This document shows, in pieces, positions 36,085-44,533 of a stretch of 50,157 bases of DNA (within the stretch, counting starts at the first letter, position 1; each line of letters opens with the position of its first letter). The notes beneath the pieces were generated by a model, which saw nothing but the letters and a program-made list of their open reading frames with translations, made no database searches and had not been told where the DNA came from. The stretch lies in the NCBI GenBank assembly GCA_016873675.1, contig VGWG01000010.1, forward strand, positions 1-50,157, given 5' to 3'. Position numbers and translations under genes: made by a program. The stretch is from Lentisphaerota bacterium. Its GTDB lineage: Bacteria; Verrucomicrobiota; Kiritimatiellia; RFP12; JAAYNR01.

Positions 36085-36114
36085 TCCGAACAGTGAGAGG
36101 AAACGGAGCGTCAC

Positions 36115-38781
36115 ATGGCTATGACATCAGCACCAGGCCTTCCGATACTGCCGGTTGCGCTGCTTCTGGCGGGACGGCCCTGTCTGGTCGTGGGCGCCGG
36201 AAAGGTGGCGGCCCGCAAGGCCGGACACCTGATCGAAGCGGGCGCCCGGGTAACCGTGGTTGGCGAGCATGCCTCAGCGGCGGTCTGCGGCCTGCATGCA
36301 TCCGGCGCCATCCGGTTGGAAGAGCGCGCGTTTGCCGAACAAGACATGACGGGGTGCGCGCTGGTGTTCGCCGCCACAGACGATGCCGATGCCAACCTCC
36401 GCGTGCTGGAAGCCTGCCGCCGTCAGGGCATCCTGTGCGGGTGCGTCGATTTCCACTGGCGGGAGGGAGACTTGATCAGCCCGGCGGTGTTACGCACGGA
36501 CGACCTGACGGTGGCGGTTTCCACTGGCGGCCGATCCTGCCGGCGCGCACGCCTGGTTCGGGACCGCTTGGCGCGCCATCTTGCCGGCGTGGACACAGCC
36601 GATCTCCTGGTCATCGGGACGGGTATGACCAGCGTATCCACAACGTTCACCGTCGGCACCCGGACGAGTAACCTCGCTCGGGCCCAGACCCGTCAGGTCG
36701 TCGAGCGCCTTCGCGGGCTGCTGCCGGGCTGGACCTTTGACGTCCATCCGCGCTCTTCGCCCGGTGATCGGGATCGCGCGATGGATCTTCGCGAAAGCCC
36801 GGCGGACTTCTTCACGCGTGATCTGGACGAGGCCGTTCTCCGGGGCGATCTGGACTTCGCCGTTCACAGCGCCAAGGACATGCCGAATCCCATTACGCCG
36901 GGGCTGGACTGGTTCTGGCTGCCGTGGCGCGACGATCCGCGCGACTGCCTCGTGCTGCCGGCGGGAAGGTCGCACACCGCGATGCCGCTACGCCCGCGCC
37001 TGGGCGTAAGCAGCGAACGGCGAGAGGCCTACTGCCGGTGCCGCTTCCCCGACGCGCAGTTCCTGCCCATCCGCGGCAACATCGAGGACCGGCTGGCGCA
37101 ACTCGATGGAGGCCGGTTCGATGCCCTTGTCATGGCCGGCGCCGCCCTGAACCGCCTGGGCCTCGAAACCCGGATCTCCGAGTGGATCCCGCTGGAGGAA
37201 CTGCCCACGCCGCCCGGACAAGGCGCGCTCGGCCTCGCGTTCCGGGCTGGCGACGCGCGGCTGATTCGGCTGCGATCACTCTTTGTCCGGCCTGTCGCGT
37301 TTGTCGGTGCCGGCGTCGGATCTGCCGGGATGTGCACGGTTGATGGACTCGCGGAGTTGGAAGCGTGCGATGTCTGCATCCACGATGCGCTGATCGACCC
37401 CGCTCTGCTCGCCGGGCTTCGGGTGCATGCGCAATGCATCGATGCGGGCAAGCGCGCCGGGGACCCTGCGCATGCGCAGGCCGAAACCACGGATCGGATC
37501 TTGGACTATGCCCGCCAAGGGCGTCGTGTGGTGCGGCTGAAAGGCGGGGACCCGGGAATCTTCGGCCGCCTGGCCGAAGAGACGGAGGCGCTCGAGGCCC
37601 TGGACCTGGCGTTCCGGGTTGTTCCCGGCGTCAGCAGTCTGAACGCGGCCACAACCGGCACCGGCATGCTGCTGACCCGCCGCGGCGTGTCGCAGGGATT
37701 CTGCGCGATCACCGCGAGGGCGGCGGGAGGCAAGCCGGCCGATGTGTCGGCCTCCGCGCGCAGCCGCCTCCCCGTCGTCTTCTTCATGGCGGGCCAAAGC
37801 ATCGCATCGGCCACGGCACAGCTTCTGAGCGATGGGTGGGCGGCCGCGACGCCTGCGGCCGTGATCCTGGCGGCGGGGACCGATGACGAAGCGGTGGTAT
37901 CGGGCACGCTCACCGATCTGACGTCCCGCATGGACGTGCTGGACGAGGATGCGTCCAACCACCCGGCTCTCCTGATCTGCGGCGACGCGGCCGGGTATCG
38001 GTTTCGAGGCGGTGGGGGCGCTTTGCGCGGACAGCGGGTCCTCCTCACGTTCAGCGAGGCGTTGCTCAAGCATGCCGCGCAACAGGTTCGGGATTGGGGA
38101 GGAGTCCCCGTGTCCAGGCCGATGGTCTGTCTCTCGCCCCGCCTGGACGAACGCGGCTGGTTGCGCGATCTGCGACAGTACGACTGGAGCGTGGTCACGT
38201 CGCCCTCGGCGGTGGACTGTCTGATGAAGACGTTACGCCAGACGATGACCGACCTGCGAAGCCTGCCGCGGCTGCTGGTTGCGGGCCCTGGAACGGCCGC
38301 GCGGTTCGAGGCTTACGGTATTCAGGCCGATGCGCAGCCGGCTGCGGACTTCGGCTGTGCGGGCGTGCTGGAATGGGTACGCCGCCATCTGACAACTGGC
38401 GAACGGGTGCTGCGCCTGCGGTCGGATCGGGCCGGCGCCGGCCTGGCGCATGCGCTGAGGGGATGCGGGCTGCGCGTGGATGACGTTGTCCTGTACCGGA
38501 ATGAGCCCATGGTCTACGCACGCAAGCCGCGATTTGACATGGCCGTCTTCGCCAGCGGAGCGGCGGTGGAATCGCTGCTCGCGCAGTGGGGGCGGGAGGC
38601 CTTGACGGGAAAGCGTGTGGCGGCCTTTCCGGGATCGGCGTGCGCGGCACTGGCGAAAGCCGGCATTCCGGTGGATGTTGTGGCTGCGGAACCGACCGTC
38701 GCGGCCTGCGTCGGCGATCTCGCCCTGCACGACGTGCGTCGGGCGATGGAGGAAGAGACGGAAACACCGCCTGGGCCGTGA
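36115..38781 (+). CDS. Four-part siroheme synthesis fusion: SirC, truncated HemC, CobA, HemD
   Basis: An 888-residue protein joining steps from porphobilinogen to siroheme. Residues 10-155: precorrin-2 dehydrogenase (VVGAGKVAARKAGHL, FAATDDADAN). Residues 178-388: hydroxymethylbilane synthase domains 1 and 2 (GTRTSNLARAQTRQV; HSAKDMP with the catalytic Asp255; IRGNIEDRL; TPPGQGALGLAFR). The third HemC domain, with the cysteine that holds the dipyrromethane cofactor, is absent. Residues 393-630: uroporphyrinogen-III methyltransferase (VGAGVGSAGMCTVDGL, RLKGGDPGIFGRL, VVPGVSSLNAA). Residues 638-870: uroporphyrinogen-III synthase. GGAG precedes ATG 36115. The ferrochelatase activity for the last step may reside in the SirC part, as in CysG; I cannot tell. 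Confidence 0.9.
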   Translation: MAMTSAPGLPILPVALLLAGRPCLVVGAGKVAARKAGHLIEAGARVTVVGEHASAAVCGLHASGAIRLEERAFAEQDMTGCALVFAATDDADANLRVLEACRRQGILCGCVDFHWREGDLISPAVLRTDDLTVAVSTGGRSCRRARLVRDRLARHLAGVDTADLLVIGTGMTSVSTTFTVGTRTSNLARAQTRQVVERLRGLLPGWTFDVHPRSSPGDRDRAMDLRESPADFFTRDLDEAVLRGDLDFAVHSAKDMPNPITPGLDWFWLPWRDDPRDCLVLPAGRSHTAMPLRPRLGVSSERREAYCRCRFPDAQFLPIRGNIEDRLAQLDGGRFDALVMAGAALNRLGLETRISEWIPLEELPTPPGQGALGLAFRAGDARLIRLRSLFVRPVAFVGAGVGSAGMCTVDGLAELEACDVCIHDALIDPALLAGLRVHAQCIDAGKRAGDPAHAQAETTDRILDYARQGRRVVRLKGGDPGIFGRLAEETEALEALDLAFRVVPGVSSLNAATTGTGMLLTRRGVSQGFCAITARAAGGKPADVSASARSRLPVVFFMAGQSIASATAQLLSDGWAAATPAAVILAAGTDDEAVVSGTLTDLTSRMDVLDEDASNHPALLICGDAAGYRFRGGGGALRGQRVLLTFSEALLKHAAQQVRDWGGVPVSRPMVCLSPRLDERGWLRDLRQYDWSVVTSPSAVDCLMKTLRQTMTDLRSLPRLLVAGPGTAARFEAYGIQADAQPAADFGCAGVLEWVRRHLTTGERVLRLRSDRAGAGLAHALRGCGLRVDDVVLYRNEPMVYARKPRFDMAVFASGAAVESLLAQWGREALTGKRVAAFPGSACAALAKAGIPVDVVAAEPTVAACVGDLALHDVRRAMEEETETPPGP

Positions 38782-38924
38782 GCTCGGGGGCTGACGGGAC
38801 GACGAGCGTGCTCCTGGTTTTCTCCGTGGGGTGGTTTGGTTTTTGCAAGAGAGAAGTCAGGAGCCAGAATACAGGAGCCAGAATATGAGAACATGAGTTC
38901 CAATTCTGAATTCTGAATACTGAG

Positions 38925-38951
38925 GCGCTTGCAGAACCCCTGCAAGCGCCG
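38925..38951. terminator. Strong hairpin between convergent genes
   Basis: GGCGCTTGCAG, loop AACCC, CTGCAAGCGCC: a perfect 11-bp stem. There is no T run on either side, so it may be a rho-independent-like block or a protector of 3' ends for either gene. It lies between the siroheme gene (ends 38781) and the secretin gene (ends 39064). Confidence 0.5.
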
Positions 38952-39045
38952 GTTTCAGGTTTCAGTGTTCAGGTTTCAGGAAGACGCAATACTGTGTGGT
39001 TGCAGGCGTTTCTTCCTGACACCCGAACCCTGAAACCTGTTCCCT
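38952..39045. repeat. Imperfect long inverted repeat of GGTTTCAG/CTGAAACC units
   Basis: Arms 38952-38985 and 39012-39045 pair at about 28 of 34 positions by eye, with a 26-base centre. Each arm is itself built of short GTTTCAGG-like units. Upstream (38861-38923) are GAGCCAGAAT and AATTCTGAAT repeats. This fills the gene-free stretch 38782-39063. Confidence 0.6.
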
Positions 39046-39063
39046 GAACCCTGCCCCCTGCCC

Positions 39064-40899
39064 CTACTTCTTCAGGCGCATCAGGTCTGCAGCCGGCCGG
39101 TCGCCCGGCTCGTCGAAATCGCGCGTGAGGACGGCGTTCTTCGGCAGGCCGACGTTCTCGGGTATCGCCTCCTCCGCGTCAACGATGCCGACGGTGACGA
39201 AGATGATGACCTCCCTCTGATCCTTGGCGCGGCTCTTCCAGCCGAAGAGGCGCGGGCCGACCCACGGAATATCGCGCAGCAGCGGGATGCCGTTGTCGGT
39301 GTTGTTCTCTTTGCTCGTGGTCAAACCGCCGATCACGGCGGTCGTGCCGTCCAGCATGGAGAAGATCGTGTTGATCTTCTTGATGCTGATGATCGGATAT
39401 TTGGTCCGGGCTTGTTTGCTGCCATCCGGATTCACCGCCTCTTCGACTTTGTAATAGCCACCCTCGCCCCTGGTTGTATCCAGTTCGCTGATTGAAGGCT
39501 CGATTTTCACGGTGATAACGCCCGAGCTGCTGACCCGAGGTGTGACTTTTAGGTTCACGCCGTAACTGAAAAATGCGTCGCCCACGCAAAATCCGCCATC
39601 CTTGCCCGGAATGGTCTGGAGTTGCGTCGTTACGATGGGATTGCCTTGTTTGCCGTCCGGCAGGCTTGTGGGTTCGGATTTAACTTCAACATAGGGTTCC
39701 TTGACGGTCATGTCAACGATGGCCGTCTCCTCGTTGGCCACGATGATCTTGGGGTTGGAGATCAGGGAGACGCCGTCCACCCCCTCAAAGGCGTCAATCA
39801 CCCATTTGAACTGGGTGCTGGTCAACGCCCCCCAATTCTTGAAGAACTTGTCGAGATTGATCGGGTTGGCCGTGTCATTTCTCACGGCGTTCTCCAGCGT
39901 CGACGCTGCCGCATAATTACCCGGAGCGATATTGTAATTAATCAGGCTGTCGCCCTGGAACGTCGACCATTTGACCCCGACCTTCCGGCTGGCCGCGGCG
40001 GAGAGCTCCACGAAGCGGGCCTCGATGTAGACCTGGCCGCGCGGCATGTCGAGGGTTTCGACGATCCGCTTGACCTCGGGGATCCGGCTCGACGGGGCCT
40101 GGACGAGGATGGCGTTGCCGTCGGGGAAGGGGGTGGCCGTGCCGGATTTCTCCAGCATGGTGTTGATCAGCTCGGACATCTTGTCAACCTTGGCGTAGCG
40201 GAGCTGGATCGTTTCGGTCACGCGGGGCTCCTGGCCGGCGACGCCCGATTCGATGATGAAGATGCCGGAGCCTGTCGGCTTCTCAATCAGCAGCAGATCG
40301 CAGCGGCCGAGAATCGATTCAAAGGCGGGCTTCCAGCCGACGTTCTTGAGACTCACGCTGACCGAGCCGCCCAGATTGGTCGTGGCGGCGATAATGTTGG
40401 CGCCCGAGAGCTGTGAGAACAGCTTGATCACTTCGGAGATGGGCAGGTTCTCGAAGCGCACGCTGATCAGGCCATCCGCCGTTTCGGTCAGGCCTTCTGG
40501 AATCTCCTCCGAGGCGGCCACAACCGTGACCGGGACTGCGGCTGGGGCGGCTTTCGCGACTGCCGGGGCGGCGGGCTTGACGGCGGGGGCCGGCGCGGGC
40601 GCCTTGACGGCGGGCGCGGGCGGAAGAGCCGGGGCAGCTTCCTGAACGGCGGGCGCGGGCGCGGCCGGAAGCTCCGGGTCGGTTTCTTTGACGGCAGGGG
40701 CCGGCGCGGCCGGAAGGGCCGTGGCATGGGGATCGGCGACCGGAGTGGCGGGATCCGCTATCGCAGCCGGAGCGGGAGTCACCGGCGGAGCCAGATCTTT
40801 CAAGAGCGGCTCAATGGGGGCCCCCTCATTCTGTGAACGGACAGCCGTCGACACCATAACGGCCGCAACAGCACACGCGAGCAGCAGTAAACGTTTCAT
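39064..40899 (-). CDS. pilQ: Secretin (PilQ/GspD type) outer-membrane channel
   Basis: A 611-residue protein starting at ATG 40899, where the signal peptide MKRLLLLACAVAAVMVS begins. Residues about 30-125 are an Ala/Pro-rich linker with repeated APAPAVK-type words. A secretin N-terminal (STN-like) domain follows (ISVRFENLPISEVIKLFSQLSGANII), then an N1-type domain (VDKMSELINTMLEKSG) and the secretin pore (VYIEARFVEL to REVIIFVTVGIVD). Secretins form the gated outer-membrane ring of type IV pili and type II secretion. I use PilQ because the genes before it look like pilM, pilN, pilO and a pilP-like gene; the AMIN domains of classical PilQ are not evident. Confidence 0.9.
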   Translation of the reverse strand: MKRLLLLACAVAAVMVSTAVRSQNEGAPIEPLLKDLAPPVTPAPAAIADPATPVADPHATALPAAPAPAVKETDPELPAAPAPAVQEAAPALPPAPAVKAPAPAPAVKPAAPAVAKAAPAAVPVTVVAASEEIPEGLTETADGLISVRFENLPISEVIKLFSQLSGANIIAATTNLGGSVSVSLKNVGWKPAFESILGRCDLLLIEKPTGSGIFIIESGVAGQEPRVTETIQLRYAKVDKMSELINTMLEKSGTATPFPDGNAILVQAPSSRIPEVKRIVETLDMPRGQVYIEARFVELSAAASRKVGVKWSTFQGDSLINYNIAPGNYAAASTLENAVRNDTANPINLDKFFKNWGALTSTQFKWVIDAFEGVDGVSLISNPKIIVANEETAIVDMTVKEPYVEVKSEPTSLPDGKQGNPIVTTQLQTIPGKDGGFCVGDAFFSYGVNLKVTPRVSSSGVITVKIEPSISELDTTRGEGGYYKVEEAVNPDGSKQARTKYPIISIKKINTIFSMLDGTTAVIGGLTTSKENNTDNGIPLLRDIPWVGPRLFGWKSRAKDQREVIIFVTVGIVDAEEAIPENVGLPKNAVLTRDFDEPGDRPAADLMRLKK

Positions 40900-40990
40900 G
40901 GTTTGAGTTCTCCGGGTTTGTTTGGGGCGGATTTCGCCAACTGGACAGTTGTATGATTGTGGGGAAGATAACGCTAAGGTTGGATACCTG

Positions 40991-41653
40991 TCAATCTGTT
41001 TCTCGCTTGGGTGGTCCAAACCGTTTGCCGTCGCTGAGACGCCGGGCCTCGGCCGGGATCAATTCAACGCCGGCGGCGGTGATGCCGCCGACGCGCCAGG
41101 AACAGGCAAACAGCGACGTGCTGGCCGAAACGGTCTGCCCGATTGCCAGCAGACGGTTGTTCAACAGCGCGAAGTACACCTCTTTACCTTCGGGATCCAC
41201 GCTGCGGCCAACGCGGGGCTTGATCTGACCAACGGCCGCAGCCCAGTCGGCCGGGCCCGGATCGGGAAGCCTGACGGGCGGCGGTCCGGAGGGGGTAGGA
41301 GTCTCGACCCGGGGGGCCGCAGCGTCCACGACCGGGGGATTGGGATCAAAGCCCGGCGGCCAGAATGGATCACGAACGATGGGGGTCAGGGCGGAGGGCG
41401 TGTCGGGCGTGTCGGGCGCGTCCGTGTCGGCGGGTGTCGGGGCAGGCGCGGCCGGTTCCGCCTCCACCGGGACAGGCGCAACCGGTTCGAGAGCCAGGGC
41501 GATCCCGGCGGCGGGCATCTCGGCTGCTGGGGGCGTCTCCACGGCATCCTGGGCACGCACCGGGCCGCTGGCGAGGGCGAGCGCGACGACGACGACGGGC
41601 ATCGAACCGCGAACCCGGGCTCCTGGCCTGGTGGATGGGGATAGACCGATCAT
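40991..41653 (-). CDS. PilP-like periplasmic protein
   Basis: A 220-residue protein from ATG 41653, 11 bp after the pilO-like stop. It has an N-terminal hydrophobic segment (PVVVVALALASGPVRAQ), a long Pro/Ala/Asp-rich linker, and a small C-terminal beta domain (EGKEVYFALLNNRLLAIGQTV... GITAAGVELIP). Position between pilO and the secretin and this layout fit PilP, which links the inner-membrane PilN/PilO pair to PilQ. Direct similarity to PilP is weak, and the call rests mainly on context. Confidence 0.7.
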   Translation of the reverse strand: MIGLSPSTRPGARVRGSMPVVVVALALASGPVRAQDAVETPPAAEMPAAGIALALEPVAPVPVEAEPAAPAPTPADTDAPDTPDTPSALTPIVRDPFWPPGFDPNPPVVDAAAPRVETPTPSGPPPVRLPDPGPADWAAAVGQIKPRVGRSVDPEGKEVYFALLNNRLLAIGQTVSASTSLFACSWRVGGITAAGVELIPAEARRLSDGKRFGPPKRETD

Positions 41654-41664
41654 GACGGCGAACC

Positions 41665-42264
41665 TCACAAGGGGGTGATTTCGGTGGGAGCGCTGATACA
41701 CTCGATGCGGATCGTGACGCGGTGGCGACGGACATCGCCCGGATTGGCTGAAAGGGTCAGGCCGGTCACGTAAACATAGGGGTTGTCGGCTTCGATCGCG
41801 GCGAGGAAGTCGCGGATCTGCTGGTAGGATGCCGAGCCGACAATGTCAGCCGAGCAGCGGGAGAGGGGCGCACCGGGGCGGTTCCAGGGCAGCGGCACAG
41901 GATCCTGGACGGTCATGCTCTGCACCTCGAAGCCGGACGCTGCCGCGAGCGGATCAAACCGCGGACGCATCCCGAGTTGATACGAGGCCCCCAGCGCGGG
42001 GCGCAAGGCATAGGTCTCGGCGATGTGCCTGAGCGTGGCATTCAGCGTCTGGATGCGGGCCTCGTGCGCCGGGATCTCGGCCACGGCCTGCTGCGCCAGG
42101 GCGTTCGTCTTCACCATCTCGGCGCATTTTGCCGCCTGCTCGTTCGCGTCCTTCCGCATTGGGACAAAGGCCAGCGCCCAAAGGCCATAAATCACCGCGA
42201 CCGCGACCAGCGCGCCAATCACGGCCAGCTGCTGCTTCTCTTTGGGTGTGAATGATTTGTTCAT
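41665..42264 (-). CDS. pilO: PilO-like inner-membrane alignment protein
   Basis: A 199-residue bitopic membrane protein: short basic N-terminus, one membrane helix (LAVIGALVAVAVIYGLWALAF, about residues 13-33), a coiled coil (about 36-80) and a ferredoxin-like periplasmic domain with YQQIRDFLAAIEADNPYVYVTGLTL, the PilO-type segment. Its ATG overlaps the pilN-like stop as ATGA (42264-42261). PilO pairs with PilN to connect the cytoplasmic PilM ring with the secretin. Confidence 0.82.
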   Translation of the reverse strand: MNKSFTPKEKQQLAVIGALVAVAVIYGLWALAFVPMRKDANEQAAKCAEMVKTNALAQQAVAEIPAHEARIQTLNATLRHIAETYALRPALGASYQLGMRPRFDPLAAASGFEVQSMTVQDPVPLPWNRPGAPLSRCSADIVGSASYQQIRDFLAAIEADNPYVYVTGLTLSANPGDVRRHRVTIRIECISAPTEITPL

Positions 42265-42905
42265 TTCAGTGTTTTGACACGATAGGTGCAGACAATTTCA
42301 AAGAGACGCCCCGCCAGACCGGCGTTCGATGCCGGATCCAGGCGGAACGCGCCCTGCGGAATGACGGCCGAGTCGACGGTGTTGGTGAAGGGGTGTGCGG
42401 AGAAGACATCGCGCAACCGGGCGACATCGGCCTCGGCGGTCGGGCTTGACGTCTTGCCGATCAGCCGCAGCGATGCGCTGAGCTCGGGCGGCTTCGCGGG
42501 CGCGGCACCGGGCGCGGCGGCAGGCGAAACGCTGATCTCGCTCATCATCCTCAGATCGGTCAGTTGCAAGGTCTCGGGCATGGCGGTAGCGAGGGCGGTC
42601 AGCTCATCCCGCCAGCTGATCCGGGCGTTCCGCCAGCCGTCCAGATCTGACGCCACGCGCTCGATGGCCTGCCGCCGTGTGGCGAGGGTCTGCGCCCGCT
42701 TGAAATCGGCCTCAATCCGCCCCCACTTCCACGTTTCTTCCTTGAGCGCCGTAGCGTTACGCTGGGATGTGAAAAACGCCCATCCGAGAACAGAGAGGAT
42801 GACGGCGAGGACCAGACCGGCCAGAACGAAGATGAGAAAGCGGGACGTGATGACGCTGCAGTCACGGATCTCGTGTTCGTCAATCAGATTGACACGCAGA
42901 TTCAT
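42261..42905 (-). CDS. pilN: PilN-like inner-membrane alignment protein
   Basis: A 214-residue protein from ATG 42905. It begins MNLRVNLIDEHE, like the PilN motif (I/R)NLLP that docks into PilM. One membrane helix lies at about 23-45, followed by a coiled coil and a periplasmic domain (ASLRLIGKTSSPTAEADVARLRDVF). Its ATG overlaps the pilM-like stop as ATGA (42905-42902). A much longer upstream frame exists but overlies pilM. Confidence 0.83.
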   Translation of the reverse strand: MNLRVNLIDEHEIRDCSVITSRFLIFVLAGLVLAVILSVLGWAFFTSQRNATALKEETWKWGRIEADFKRAQTLATRRQAIERVASDLDGWRNARISWRDELTALATAMPETLQLTDLRMMSEISVSPAAAPGAAPAKPPELSASLRLIGKTSSPTAEADVARLRDVFSAHPFTNTVDSAVIPQGAFRLDPASNAGLAGRLFEIVCTYRVKTLK

Positions 42906-43909
42906 GGTCTTTTGGCCTCCAAGGCCGCGACGGCGGCGCCTGCGGCGGCGGCAAAACGGCACCCTTGAGCGGCAAGCCCCGGTGTGATCGCATCGGGCGC
43001 CGCCGGCAGGACGGCCAGGGGGTTCCAAACCGTGACTTCGACGCCCAGGGCGGCTGCCAGCGGCTCCGCCCAGCACGGCGTCTGAAACAGGCCGCCCGAG
43101 ACGACCAGACGCCCGGGCCGGACGTTGTGGCGCCGTGAAACAAAATCACGGCCGAGGATGATCTGGCGGGCGAGGGGCTCGAATGCGGCCCCGGTCTGAC
43201 CCTCGGCGTCAACGATGCCTTCACCGACGGCTCCCAGAGCCGTCTCGGCATCCATCCCGAGGCTTTCCCCAAGCTTTCGCATTATCGCATTCGCACCAAT
43301 GCGAAATTGTCTCGCAAATGCGAGTTTCCGGGCGACGATGATCGCAACGGTGGCGGTCTCGGCGCCGAGGTCGAGCAGAATGACACCCTGATCACGGTTG
43401 CCCGGGATGCTCAAGACCATCCCGTTGATCGCAGCCAACCCCGCGACCTCGAGCGACTGGGGGGCTGGAAAGCCCTGAACGAACGCGCTCAGCGTGGCCC
43501 GAGCCACCGCATCGGGAAGCGCGGCGAGCAGCGCGTGGGTTTCGCCCGCCGTGGAGTCCTGAATTTCAATCGCTATGCGAAACGCTTTGGGGTCGGTAAT
43601 GCCGAGCAACTCGGCAATCGGCACATCGTCCAGCTTGTTGGACGGCCTCGGAATGGAGAGCAGCTTCGAAACGATTCCCGGATGCGACACCGCCAGGGCA
43701 CCCGCAGGGGCGCGCATGTCGCGCGGCAACACGCAGGCGCCGGAACCCGTCGCAGGCCCGCTCCAGACGCGCACAATTGACCACGCCCCGCCCCCCATGC
43801 GCGACACCCGCACCGCACGGGTTCCAGTGGTGCCAAAATCAATCCCCACCACATCTCTGAGAAAGCCGCCACCGAGGGACAACGCCGCCTTGATGCCCGA
43901 AAAATCCAT
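42902..43909 (-). CDS. pilM: PilM-like actin-fold ATPase
   Basis: A 335-residue cytoplasmic protein of the actin/FtsA fold. The first phosphate loop is VVGIDFGTTGTRAVRV (20-35), the second is ILLDLGAETATVAIIV, and the adenosine motif is VVSGGLFQTPCW. PilM forms the cytoplasmic ring of the pilus alignment complex and binds the PilN tail. ATG 43909 has no clear ribosome site. The sigma-54-type promoter at 43921-43937 would start transcription next to the ATG, which would make a leaderless message; see findings. First gene of the pilM-N-O-P-like-secretin operon. Confidence 0.88.
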   Translation of the reverse strand: MDFSGIKAALSLGGGFLRDVVGIDFGTTGTRAVRVSRMGGGAWSIVRVWSGPATGSGACVLPRDMRAPAGALAVSHPGIVSKLLSIPRPSNKLDDVPIAELLGITDPKAFRIAIEIQDSTAGETHALLAALPDAVARATLSAFVQGFPAPQSLEVAGLAAINGMVLSIPGNRDQGVILLDLGAETATVAIIVARKLAFARQFRIGANAIMRKLGESLGMDAETALGAVGEGIVDAEGQTGAAFEPLARQIILGRDFVSRRHNVRPGRLVVSGGLFQTPCWAEPLAAALGVEVTVWNPLAVLPAAPDAITPGLAAQGCRFAAAAGAAVAALEAKRP

Positions 43910-43920
43910 ACGGGTACTTT

Positions 43921-43937
43921 AGCAGAAATGGTGCCAG
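43921..43937 (-). promoter_or_regulatory. Sigma-54-type promoter facing pilM
   Basis: The minus strand reads CTGGCACCATTTCTGCT. It has the full TGGCAC, with GG and GC 10 bases apart; only one T of TTGC is replaced by C. The predicted start is near 43910, just one base before the pilM ATG. The match is strong; the missing leader is the weak point. Confidence 0.5.
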
Positions 43938-43994
43938 TTGCAATGGCTTTCTGCTTTGAGAATCGAAAAGAAGCGGTGTTTTACGGCGCCGTGA

Positions 43995-44023
43995 TTGTTT
44001 GGCATATTCCATGCAATTATAAG
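43995..44023 (+). promoter_or_regulatory. Prepilin operon promoter: overlapping sigma-54 and sigma-70 elements
   Basis: TTGGCATATTCCATGCA at 43999-44015 has GG and GC 10 bases apart and fits sigma-54 (TTGC reads ATGC). The same place also holds TTGTTT (43995-44000), a 17-bp spacer and TATAAG (44018-44023, 5 of 6), a fair sigma-70 promoter. Either would give a leader of about 55 bases before ATG 44084. Confidence 0.55.
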
Positions 44024-44083
44024 ACGGCGCACGGGGCGCAGGCGGCGTCTGCGGGACCCCGGAAGAGGACCAGGAGAATAACC

Positions 44084-44503
44084 ATGAAAATTTCCTCTGC
44101 TCAGGCACGGCGCGCAGGGTTTGGCACGATTGAGACGATGATCGCGTTGATGGTTGTGTTGATCGGACTCGCCTCGGCAAGTCCCGTTATCACCCAGGCC
44201 AGTCATGCCATCCGCCTCGGCCGGGATCATTACGTGGCGACGACGATCGCTCTCGCGACGCTGGAGCAGGCGCGCAATCTCGATGTGGGGCTGCTGCCCC
44301 TCCTCGCGGTCACGGGGCGGGTCGTGAACGACCAGGGGCTGCCGACCGCCGACGGCCACTTCCGCCGCTCGGTGGTGGTACAGCAGAATGTTCCCTCTGC
44401 GGGGATGACCCAGGTCACGGTGACGGTCGAGATCGCCGACCGCCGGCGCGGCGGTTTTATCGGCGCGCAACAGAATACCATGATGGCCTACACGTCGTAT
44501 TAA
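44084..44503 (+). CDS. Type IV prepilin-like protein (PilV type)
   Basis: A 139-residue prepilin. AGGAG at 44072-44076 supports ATG 44084. The class III leader ends RRAG, followed by FGTIETMIALMVVLIGLASA: mature Phe+1 and Glu+5 are in place and a hydrophobic helix follows. The short C-terminal part is beta-rich. It begins GFGTIE and leads a minor-pilin operon, which suits PilV; it is too small and generic to assign further. Would be processed by the peptidase at 9124-9999. Confidence 0.88.
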   Translation: MKISSAQARRAGFGTIETMIALMVVLIGLASASPVITQASHAIRLGRDHYVATTIALATLEQARNLDVGLLPLLAVTGRVVNDQGLPTADGHFRRSVVVQQNVPSAGMTQVTVTVEIADRRRGGFIGAQQNTMMAYTSY

Positions 44504-44533
44504 GCGATTGGCGAGAGAGACGGGATATCCATT

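Noticed and set aside
36115-38781. Frameshift or assembly error explaining the short HemC part
   Set aside because: The frame is open throughout and CobA follows in frame with a complete start motif; no HemC domain-3 words were seen in the other frames at the junction near 37280-37310. A clean deletion cannot be excluded.
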